This document shows positions 1-6,227 of a DNA stretch of 6,262 bases, piece after piece (the stretch's first letter is position 1; each line of letters opens with the position of its first letter). Where the stretch lies: contig URIE01000101.1 in assembly GCA_900547805.1 (NCBI GenBank), positions 1 through 6,262 on the forward strand. Reading direction: 5' to 3'. The notes below the pieces were generated by a model. That model saw only the letters and a list, made by a program, of their open reading frames with translations, did not search any database and was not told the origin of the DNA. The position numbers were made by a program, and so were the translations under genes. The DNA is from an uncultured Collinsella sp. (GTDB lineage: Bacteria > Actinomycetota > Coriobacteriia > Coriobacteriales > Coriobacteriaceae).

Positions 1-55
1 GAGCGTCCGGCTGATAACCGGGAGGTCACAAGTTCGAATCTTGTCAGGTCCACCA
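1..55 (+). tRNA. tRNA-Ile(GAT), 3' part, cut by the window edge
   Basis: The sequence begins inside the D arm; by comparison with the complete copy further right, 22 bases of the 5' end are missing. The anticodon GAT is at 13-15, the T arm carries GTTCGAATC, and the gene ends with discriminator A at 52 and an encoded CCA at 53-55. All 55 bases are identical to 225-279, so this is a second copy of the same isoacceptor, decoding AUC/AUU. It is followed by a spacer and a long hairpin before tRNA-Ala. Confidence 0.95.
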
Positions 56-66
56 CTTTCTTTCGC

Positions 67-111
67 AATAAACACCCCAGCGAGAGCCGAGTCGCCGCTG
101 GGGTGTTTATT
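67..111 (+). terminator. Long perfect hairpin between tRNA genes, terminator-like
   Basis: A perfect 16-bp stem (67-82 with 96-111) encloses a 13-base loop. The GC core CCCCAGCG/CGCTGGGG is flanked by an A/T base, so the right arm ends in TTTATT as in an intrinsic terminator, though the T tract is broken. It lies 11 bases after the tRNA-Ile CCA and 11 bases before tRNA-Ala. It could terminate the upstream tRNA transcript, or be a double-stranded processing signal within a longer precursor. There is no obvious room for a separate promoter for tRNA-Ala. Confidence 0.6.
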
Positions 112-122
112 ACTGTCTCCGT

Positions 123-198
123 GGGGGTTTAGCTCAGCTGGGAGAGCGCGGGCTTTGCAAGCCTGAGGTCAGGGGTTCGATCCCCCTAACCTCCACCA
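123..198 (+). tRNA. tRNA-Ala(TGC)
   Basis: A 76-base class I tRNA with encoded CCA (196-198). The acceptor stem GGGGGTT pairs with AACCTCC and contains the G3-U70 wobble pair that is the main identity element for alanyl-tRNA synthetase. The anticodon TGC is at 156-158, and the T arm is AGGGG-TTCGATC-CCCCT. It reads the GCN alanine codons. It is followed after only four bases (TGAT) by tRNA-Ile, so the two are almost certainly cut from one precursor. The Ile/Ala pairing recalls the rRNA spacer tRNAs, but no rRNA is visible here. Confidence 0.98.
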
Positions 199-202
199 TG
201 AT

Positions 203-279
203 GGACCTGTAGCTCAGTTGGTTAGAGCGTCCGGCTGATAACCGGGAGGTCACAAGTTCGAATCTTGTCAGGTCCACCA
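203..279 (+). tRNA. tRNA-Ile(GAT)
   Basis: A complete 77-base tRNA: acceptor stem GGACCTG pairs with CAGGTCC, D arm AGCTCAGTTGGTTAGAGC, anticodon GAT at 237-239, T arm ACAAG-TTCGAAT-CTTGT, discriminator A and encoded CCA (277-279). Its last 55 bases are identical to the truncated copy at the left edge of the window, pointing to gene duplication or conversion. It is the last tRNA of the array and is followed by an intrinsic terminator. Confidence 0.98.
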
Positions 280-293
280 TCAAAACTGTGAAG

Positions 294-323
294 AGCCCTG
301 GGGCGTTGCCTCGGGGCTTTTTT
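294..323 (+). terminator. Intrinsic terminator of the tRNA array
   Basis: A 10-bp GC-rich stem (294-303 with 309-318, including two G-T wobbles) with loop CGTTG is followed by six T residues (318-323). It starts 15 bases after the CCA end of tRNA-Ile, where a tRNA transcript would be expected to end. Confidence 0.85.
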
Positions 324-355
324 CTTACCTACTGAAAGTAGTCAAAAAAGCCCCG
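312..355. repeat. Inverted repeat overlapping the tRNA terminator
   Basis: CGGGGCTTTTTT at 312-323 is the exact reverse complement of AAAAAAGCCCCG at 344-355. Inside lies a second small hairpin, CTACT (329-333) with AGTAG (337-341). The left arm is the descending arm and T tract of the preceding terminator, so the two structures exclude each other. A further 8-bp pairing, AAAGTAGT (335-342) with ACTACTTT (366-373), competes with the inner hairpin. Function is unknown; it might extend the terminator or protect a 3' end. Confidence 0.6.
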
Positions 356-377
356 TCCCAAATTAACTACTTTGATT

Positions 378-407
378 TTGTGTGCTGTGCGAAAGATTGG
401 GTAGTAT
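378..407 (+). promoter_or_regulatory. Candidate promoter for the BFN-family gene
   Basis: TTGTGT (378-383) and TAGTAT (402-407) are separated by 18 bases and resemble sigma-70 -35 and -10 boxes, each with mismatches. They lie downstream of the tRNA terminator and would give a leader of about 50 bases, containing a small GCGGC/GCCGC hairpin (419-433), before the start codon at 464. This is the best-placed candidate between terminator and gene, but it was called by eye. Confidence 0.35.
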
Positions 408-463
408 AGCTATTCAATGCGGCGGGCTGCCGCGTGTTAACCGCTACGTACCGGAGGTGTTCC

Positions 464-964
464 ATGGTTCGTGTCGACATAGAGACCATCGTCATGGCCG
501 CCGGTCCCGTGCCATCGCTTATCGTACTTCGTGAGCGCAGCAGCAAATCGGACTCGCCCGCGCCGCTGCGTTCCCTTTCCATTCAGACTGGTTCGTTTGA
601 AGCTGCTGCCATCAGCCGCGGCATCGATAGCGGCCGCGCCGAGCGCCCGATTACCCATGACCTGCTGCTCGATACCGTTGACGCCCTGGGCGCCAAGCTC
701 GAGCGCATCGAGATCGTTCGCGCCGAGCCGCCGGTGTTCTACGCGACGATCGTCGTACTGGCCGATGGCGAGGAGCGCAAGATCGACGCCCGCCCCAGTG
801 ATGCCATTGCCCTTGCCGTGCGCAGCAATGCCCCCATGTTTGTGGAGGACGACATCATGAATCGCCTGGGCACTGTTTCCACCCACGCCGAGGAAGTCGA
901 CGACGAGCAGGAGTTCGAGAAGTTCGACGAGTTCGTCCATACGCTCTCCCCCGATGATTTCTAA
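464..964 (+). CDS. Bifunctional nuclease (BFN/DUF151) family protein
   Basis: A 166-residue protein of the DUF151/BFN family. Family members have been described as having DNase and RNase activity in plants, and the thermophile homologue is structurally known; the bacterial role is poorly defined. The family signature is clear: RPITHDLL at residues 61-68, then PPVFYATIVV (89-98) and the hallmark RPSDAIALAVR (110-120) followed by NAPMFVEDD. The C-terminus is an acidic tail ending in LSPDDF, a form often seen in Gram-positive members. The length is typical. The ATG at 464 is chosen because GGAGGT at 453-458 sits 5 bases before it; a GTG in frame at 434 would add ten residues with no such site. 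It is the first gene after the tRNA terminator, and its TAA directly abuts the ATG of the next frame, suggesting co-transcription. Confidence 0.9.
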   Translation: MVRVDIETIVMAAGPVPSLIVLRERSSKSDSPAPLRSLSIQTGSFEAAAISRGIDSGRAERPITHDLLLDTVDALGAKLERIEIVRAEPPVFYATIVVLADGEERKIDARPSDAIALAVRSNAPMFVEDDIMNRLGTVSTHAEEVDDEQEFEKFDEFVHTLSPDDF

Positions 965-1351
965 ATGCCTGGCGAGCGCACGGGGCGGTTGCTGATGGGT
1001 ACCCGCGTATCGGCCGAGGCGGCTGCTATCGCGCGTGAAGCCCAAATGCGCTCGGAGGCATCCGAGGCGGCTCGCATCGCCTATGTGACGCAGGCCCGCA
1101 CGCTTCGCGAACGCCGTGGCTCCTATATCAAGATGGTTGTCATCTCCGCCCTTGTCGCGGCAATCTGCTCTCGTCTTCGTGGTACAGTTGGTGCGCTTGG
1201 GTTTTCGATTTCAACAGGCTTGGTAATCTGGGGCGTGGTCGATGCGGTAATGCTGACCAACCAGATCAAGGTACTCGACAAGCGCGCGATGGATATGATG
1301 CGCGCCCGCGACGCTGCCGCCAAGATCGCTGCCGAGGCACAAGAACTGTAA
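965..1351 (+). CDS. Small two-helix membrane protein, unknown function
   Basis: I do not recognise this 128-residue protein. Residues 12-52 are rich in Ala, Arg and Glu and look helical. Two hydrophobic segments follow (about 53-69 and 76-96) with a short basic turn RLRG between them, then a charged helical tail (about 100-127). This suggests a helical hairpin in the membrane with both ends on the same side, probably cytoplasmic. The ATG at 965 immediately follows the stop of the BFN gene (TAAATG), which allows translational coupling, but no Shine-Dalgarno site precedes it. The alternative ATG at 995 (118 residues) has a weak GGGGCGG at 982-988. The membrane part is unaffected by the choice. 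No functional assignment is justified beyond the operon context. Confidence 0.7.
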   Translation: MPGERTGRLLMGTRVSAEAAAIAREAQMRSEASEAARIAYVTQARTLRERRGSYIKMVVISALVAAICSRLRGTVGALGFSISTGLVIWGVVDAVMLTNQIKVLDKRAMDMMRARDAAAKIAAEAQEL

Positions 1352-1381
1352 CGACGCCAGACTCGATGGGAAGGTCTAAAG

Positions 1382-1831
1382 ATGGCACAGGATATGCAGG
1401 ACGCCGGTAACGTCTCCGCCGAGCTCGACGCCATGGTGTGTGACCTGATTGGTGCGTTCTTGGACGACCTTGCCGCCGGCGAGAACCCGGGCGTAGTTGT
1501 GGCGATCGAGGACGCTGCTTCCAACCGATATCTGGCGGCGCTCGACGAGGACGGCGAAGAGGCATGCCTCGAGGCGGCCACCAACTTTATCTCCGAGCAC
1601 AAGATGGGTCTTAAGGACGAGGGGCTGGGCCGCATCGCCCGCTATGCCATCGGCTACACCGGTTGTGTCGAAATTGACGGCGGCTATCACGACGCCCTGC
1701 TCGTGAGCTTCTTCGAAACCACGCTCGAGAGCGGTTTTTCGGCATACGTGCTGTATGAGGGCATGGGTGCCGGCGATGGTTTTATGTGGAGCGACCCTGA
1801 ACCTGCAGGTGAGGAAACCCCTCTTATCTAA
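1382..1831 (+). CDS. Acidic hypothetical protein
   Basis: A 149-residue soluble, acidic protein with no motif I can assign. It has no signal peptide or membrane segment. An N-terminal stretch rich in Asp/Glu/Ala (residues 1-35) precedes a probable alpha/beta domain containing GVVVAIED, RIARYAIGYTGCVEI and DALLVSFFETTLESGFSAYVLYEG, alternating hydrophobic strands that suggest a single compact fold. The start ATG is preceded by GGGAAGG at 1368-1374, a good ribosome binding site, and lies 30 bases after the membrane-protein gene, so the two are probably in one operon with the BFN gene. No terminator with a T tract follows it. The last codons include the perfect palindrome ACCTGCAGGT (1801-1810). 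It is likely a real gene because of codon use and its ribosome binding site. Confidence 0.75.
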   Translation: MAQDMQDAGNVSAELDAMVCDLIGAFLDDLAAGENPGVVVAIEDAASNRYLAALDEDGEEACLEAATNFISEHKMGLKDEGLGRIARYAIGYTGCVEIDGGYHDALLVSFFETTLESGFSAYVLYEGMGAGDGFMWSDPEPAGEETPLI

Positions 1832-1873
1832 AATCGCTAAAATAAACGAGTTTTCGGTAAAAGGCTCAATATT

Positions 1874-1901
1874 CCCGCTGAGCGTTGTATCGCTGGGCGG
1901 G
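1874..1901 (+). other. Hairpin in the typA leader
   Basis: CCCGCTGAGCG (1874-1884) pairs with CGCTGGGCGGG (1891-1901) around loop TTGTAT, giving 11 positions with one G-G mismatch and one T-G wobble. No T tract follows, so it is not a standard terminator. It lies 47 bases before the typA start codon in the 117-base gap after the acidic hypothetical gene. It could slow readthrough, stabilise the typA message or act in attenuation. I could not find a convincing promoter in this gap. Confidence 0.5.
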
Positions 1902-1948
1902 CCGCATACGCGTGCCGTTTGTATATGGATAGAAGATAGGGGAACTAC

Positions 1949-3787
<1,839 letters not shown>

Positions 3788-3814
3788 GCGCTGAGCTTTA
3801 TAGCGACTAACAAG

Positions 3815-3849
3815 AAAGGGCGTCGACCGCAATGGTCGACGCCCTTTTT
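3815..3849. terminator. Bidirectional intrinsic terminator between convergent genes
   Basis: A perfect 14-bp stem, AAAGGGCGTCGACC (3815-3828) with GGTCGACGCCCTTT (3834-3847), loop GCAAT, is followed by five T residues (3845-3849). It starts 27 bases after the typA stop. Read from the other strand the same stem ends in TTTCTT, so it can also stop transcripts of the leftward bactofilin-like gene. Confidence 0.93.
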
Positions 3850-3908
3850 GGTGCAAGGGGACAGGTTGCTTTGCACCACCACAAAGGTGCCTGGCCCCTT
3901 TGTGGTGG
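3850..3908. repeat. Double-hairpin intergenic repeat
   Basis: Two overlapping hairpins lie between the typA terminator and the stop of the leftward gene. The first pairs GGTGCAA (3850-3856) with TTGCACC (3871-3877) around a 14-base loop carrying GGGGACAGGTTG. The second is a perfect 12-bp stem, CCACCACAAAGG (3876-3887) with CCTTTGTGGTGG (3897-3908), around loop TGCCTGGCC. They share CC at 3876-3877. The A/C/G-rich composition differs from the flanking genes, and I recall similar elements between genes in Coriobacteriia genomes; copy number cannot be seen here. It could be a REP-like palindromic element or RNA end-protecting structure. Confidence 0.65.
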
Positions 3909-3915
3909 TTGGCGG

Positions 3916-5061
3916 CTAAGCGGTGGGGAGTTCCGGCGTATTAGCCGGCTGTTGCGACTTGAGGTGGGCGTTGCGCCAGATGATCTGGATAACGTAGCCG
4001 AGCATAAAGACAAAGGCCACGCCGCTGATGAAGCCGCCTACGAGGGGAAGCTCCGTGAGGGCGCCTGCGATTACGCCGCCCACGGCTGCCATGGCGTAGC
4101 GGTTCTGGTTGTGTCCGACCATGCGCGCGATCGCGCACCCTGCAAAGGCACTCGACACCAGCGCGATGCCAATAACACCGCACATGAGGGCTCCGGCAAG
4201 CGACAGACCAGCGATAGAGATAATTAGCAGTAGGACGGCGGGGACGATAGCAATCGTGCCCAGAAGACCGCTCACCCACAAGGGCGTGGGGCGCTGGTGG
4301 AGCATGCCGGCGGCGCTGGCGGTTGCGCGCGGAAAGACGAGTTCGAGCAGTAGGGCGACAAAGCAAGTCGAGAGTGCCGCGGCGACGATACCGCCGATGA
4401 CATCGTTAACGGTGGAAGAATCCTCGTTCTCGGTGCGGTCGATCTTGAGCGCGCCGACCTCGGCTCCCGCGGCGCGCTCGGGGTCCTCGGAGACGTGCGC
4501 GTTTACGGTGCCGGTAATGTGGGCATTCTTGCCCAAGACGAGCTTGTCGGCCCAAACCTCAACATCGCCCTCGACGGTGCCATCGATAGTCACCGTATCG
4601 CCCGCAAGCGCTGCCGACTTGGTAGAGCCGCGCAGGGCAACCGTCTCGCCTATCGCATAGAAACAGTTGGCGGTGCTGTCGGAATTGAGCACGACATGCT
4701 GGCCGGCAACGGTCACGCTGCCATCAACCGTAGTCTTGGCAATGTCGATGGTGCGCGCCGCCAAGCGGACGGCGCCGCCCACCGTGCAGTCGCGGATGGA
4801 GAGGCTCTCGCCTGCTGCAATTATGTCGCGGCCGATGGACGCATCGTCCAAGTTGAGGGCCTGACCTGCCCAGTACAGGTCACCTTCGACGCCGGACGAA
4901 TTGGCATCATTGTCGGTCGCAAGTACGTTGCCTGCGGTGTCCGTGCCGGCGAACGACGCCGTGGGAAGTGCAGTGAGCGCGAGCGCGATGAGCGCGAATG
5001 CCATAAGCAGGCAGCGACGCATCTTGTGTGACGGCGCCGCCGCGGTTTGATTGAAAGCCAT
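3916..5061 (-). CDS. Secreted/membrane bactofilin-like polymer-forming protein
   Basis: A 381-residue envelope protein. A signal peptide is visible: KMRR (13-16), hydrophobic core to about 35, and likely cleavage after ASFA (35-38). Residues about 57-190 form a repeat-rich beta segment with recurring G-x-V/A-x-x-A-x-x-L/V-x-I patterns (for example GRDIIAAGESLSI, VDGSVTVAG, VEGDVEVWADKLVL), as in bactofilin-type polymer-forming domains that build a right-handed beta helix. The C-terminal third is membrane-spanning, with hydrophobic segments near 221-243, 262-286, 288-315, 323-338 and 340-362. This makes an extracytoplasmic beta helix anchored by several helices, unlike the short cytoplasmic bactofilins. 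The ATG at 5061 has AAAAGGA (5068-5074) 6 bases upstream; the inner ATG at 5022 has none. The gene faces typA and shares its terminator. Exact function is unknown; a role in envelope organisation is inferred from the domains only. Confidence 0.85.
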   Translation of the reverse strand: MAFNQTAAAPSHKMRRCLLMAFALIALALTALPTASFAGTDTAGNVLATDNDANSSGVEGDLYWAGQALNLDDASIGRDIIAAGESLSIRDCTVGGAVRLAARTIDIAKTTVDGSVTVAGQHVVLNSDSTANCFYAIGETVALRGSTKSAALAGDTVTIDGTVEGDVEVWADKLVLGKNAHITGTVNAHVSEDPERAAGAEVGALKIDRTENEDSSTVNDVIGGIVAAALSTCFVALLLELVFPRATASAAGMLHQRPTPLWVSGLLGTIAIVPAVLLLIISIAGLSLAGALMCGVIGIALVSSAFAGCAIARMVGHNQNRYAMAAVGGVIAGALTELPLVGGFISGVAFVFMLGYVIQIIWRNAHLKSQQPANTPELPTA

Positions 5062-5073
5062 AGTTGATCCTTT

Positions 5074-5100
5074 TGTTAGGTGTTCGGCATATACCTAACA
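5074..5100. promoter_or_regulatory. Palindromic site in front of the bactofilin-like gene
   Basis: On the plus strand TGTTAGGT (5074-5081) and ACCTAACA (5093-5100) form a perfect 8-bp inverted repeat with an 11-base spacer, centred about 26 bases before the start codon and touching the ribosome binding site. The near-symmetric half-sites and the position suggest an operator for a dimeric regulator, or a leader hairpin that masks the ribosome binding site. A TAGGTATAT stretch on the minus strand could serve as a weak -10 inside it, but I see no matching -35. Confidence 0.45.
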
Positions 5101-5124
5101 GGGTACCCAACGCGAGGGCGCTCT

Positions 5125-5141
5125 AAAAGAACCTCTCGGTT
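5125..5141 (-). terminator. Weak terminator-like hairpin after the TRIC-family gene
   Basis: On the minus strand AACC-GAGA-GGTT (5141-5130) forms a 4-bp stem closed by a GNRA tetraloop, followed by CTTTT. It lies about 28 bases after the stop of the TRIC-family gene. The stem is short, so termination may be inefficient and some readthrough into the next leftward gene is possible. Confidence 0.3.
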
Positions 5142-5168
5142 GCATTTCGAAGGATGAGTCCGCGCCAC

Positions 5169-5858
5169 CTACTTTTTGCGGTGCAAAAAGCGTGCGATGT
5201 CTTCCTCAGTGGGGCTTTTGATGTCAAAGCGCAGTGAGAGCCAGCGCAGACCCATGGTCACGACAACGCATACGACCAACGCAACGATATTGCTGATCAA
5301 GCCACTCATAACGAGGCTTACATAGCTTGCCGATCCGGCGATGGCCGCGATGGCATAAAAGTTAGTACGTTGGAAAATGCCCGGAACCACGCCCATAAAG
5401 CCGTCGCGCAGCATGCCGCCGCCCACCGCGGTGAAAAAGCCCATCATGATGCACACCGCCGGCGCAAAGCCGTAGACCAGCGCCTTGTCTGCTCCAGTGG
5501 CGGCGTAGATGCCGACCGAGATGATGTCGAGCAGGGGAATGAGTTTTTCGGGCTTGTCGACGATTGCCGGGAAAATATAGATGATGGCTGCCGTGGCAAT
5601 GGAAAGCGGCAGCGCCATTGGCTGGTTGAGGATGTAGACGTTGCCCACCTGCAGCGTCATGTCGCGTAAAAGACCGCCGCCCAAGCCACAGACCACGGCG
5701 AGCGCAACTGCACCCACCAGGTCGAGTTTGTGCTCGCGCGCGACCAACACGCCCGAGATTGAAGCCGCGACGACGGCGAACATTTCGAGCCAAAACGGGA
5801 TGGCGACCATGGCATCCGTGGCGTGTGAGGTAACGGTCATAGCGGCGACGACGGGCAA
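5169..5858 (-). CDS. TRIC/UPF0126 family membrane channel (glycine-transporter domain)
   Basis: A 229-residue membrane protein of the UPF0126/TRIC family (Pfam Gly_transporter; E. coli YicG and YadS type). Two internal repeats of three helices each carry the family motif: GGGLLRD at residues 60-66 and GGGMLRD at 146-152, the kinked-helix glycine motif of trimeric intracellular cation channels. Helices begin at FWLEMFAVVAASISG (22-36) and end around 203, followed by a short basic cytoplasmic tail ending HRKK. Prokaryotic relatives are trimeric cation channels; some have been linked to glycine uptake, so the substrate is uncertain. The frame stays open to a TTG at 6056, but that stretch is Pro/His-rich, lacks a ribosome binding site and runs into hairpin DNA. 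TTG at 5858 has AAAGGA 7 bases before it; ATG at 5840 (223 residues) has none. The next leftward gene is 107 bases on. Confidence 0.9.
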   Translation of the reverse strand: MPVVAAMTVTSHATDAMVAIPFWLEMFAVVAASISGVLVAREHKLDLVGAVALAVVCGLGGGLLRDMTLQVGNVYILNQPMALPLSIATAAIIYIFPAIVDKPEKLIPLLDIISVGIYAATGADKALVYGFAPAVCIMMGFFTAVGGGMLRDGFMGVVPGIFQRTNFYAIAAIAGSASYVSLVMSGLISNIVALVVCVVVTMGLRWLSLRFDIKSPTEEDIARFLHRKK

Positions 5859-5865
5859 GATGGGG

Positions 5866-5871
5866 TCCTTT
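5866..5871 (-). promoter_or_regulatory. Ribosome binding site deciding the TTG start
   Basis: AAAGGA on the minus strand lies 7 bases before TTG (5856-5858) and resembles the AAAAGGA site of the neighbouring leftward gene. It is the only good Shine-Dalgarno match near the beginning of the conserved TRIC-family domain, so it favours TTG over the unsupported ATG at 5838-5840. Confidence 0.55.
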
Positions 5872-6024
5872 GGATTACGGATTTGGACAATGCCCGTACA
5901 TAGTACATGTTCGGCGCCGATTGCGACCCTATTGCTCGGCAAACGGTCTGGACTGGATGCGGGCGTAGGTTCCATGTTTGGGGATCCGGGTTGATGCTGA
6001 ACGTGATGAGGGCGTGGCTGAATA

Positions 6025-6163
6025 GGAGGGATGTCCAAATTTTGAGCTTCGCTCAAAATTTATCCGGTCGGCTTACGCCGACCGCGCTGCGCTAAAAACG
6101 CGCCACTGGCGCGTTTTCTTTACGCTCCGCGCCCTGGCGGGTTCGAATCCCTCCCCCTCCGCC
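6025..6163 (+). pseudogene. Split tRNA-Ser-like remnant enclosing three hairpins
   Basis: The 3' part is clear: T arm GCGGG-TTCGAAT-CCCTC (6137-6153, one C-T mismatch), acceptor strand CCCCTCC (6154-6160), discriminator G at 6161 and CC; the base after is G, not A. G73 and this acceptor strand fit tRNA-Ser. Upstream, GGAGGGATGTCC (6025-6036) resembles the first twelve bases of a bacterial tRNA-Ser and pairs with the 3' acceptor strand at six of seven positions. No D arm, anticodon arm or serine anticodon lies between; instead about 100 bases hold three hairpins. It is either a tRNA-Ser gene whose middle was replaced, or a 3' fragment left by integration at a tRNA gene with a chance 5' match. 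It cannot be a working tRNA as seen. Confidence 0.5.
6037..6117. repeat. Array of three perfect hairpins
   Basis: Three perfect stems follow one another: AAATTTTGAGC with GCTCAAAATTT (6037-6047/6051-6061, loop TTC); CGGTCGGC with GCCGACCG (6065-6072/6077-6084, loop TTAC); AAAACGCGCC with GGCGCGTTTT (6095-6104/6108-6117, loop ACT). GCGCTGCGC (6084-6092) sits between the last two. The third is followed by TTTTCTTT on the plus strand and has five T on the minus strand, so it can act as a terminator in both directions. No open frame with coding character crosses it. It could be a small structured RNA, a mobile palindromic element or part of the region downstream of a gene. Confidence 0.65.
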
Positions 6164-6184
6164 GTATTTGCTTGTTAGGGACTC

Positions 6185-6216
6185 AAAACAAAAAAGCTCC
6201 CGTTGTTGGGAGCTTT
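6185..6216 (-). terminator. Intrinsic terminator of the leftward tRNA-Ser
   Basis: A perfect 9-bp stem (6193-6201 with 6208-6216, GGGAGC core, six-base loop) is followed on the minus strand by TTTTTTGTTTT (6195-6185). It begins 12 bases beyond the CCA end of the leftward tRNA-Ser gene, as expected for a tRNA transcript. On the plus strand only TTTCTC follows, so termination in that direction would be weaker. Confidence 0.88.
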
Positions 6217-6227
6217 CTCAACCAAAA

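Noticed and set aside
437..1045. 202-residue minus-strand open frame across the BFN gene
   Set aside because: It overlaps a gene with clear family motifs on the other strand and has no recognisable domain of its own.
1801..1810. ACCTGCAGGT palindrome as a regulatory site
   Set aside because: It lies in the coding end of the acidic protein gene, and a single 10-base palindrome there is weak evidence for function.
3850..3908. CRISPR-type or tandem repeat array
   Set aside because: There are only two dissimilar palindromes with no regular repeat and spacer pattern.
4495..5031. 178-residue plus-strand open frame within the bactofilin-like gene
   Set aside because: The minus-strand reading has a signal peptide, repeats, helices and a good ribosome binding site; the plus frame has none of these.
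5896..5909. GTACATAGTACATG as an operator or promoter of the TRIC-family gene
   Set aside because: The minus-strand TACTAT could be a -10 box, but no -35 match occurs 16-18 bases upstream and the symmetry is only four bases per half.
5859..6056. N-terminal extension of the TRIC-family gene to a TTG at 6056
   Set aside because: The added 66 residues are Pro/His-rich and unlike the family, there is no ribosome binding site, and the start lies inside a perfect hairpin. The frame is probably open by chance.
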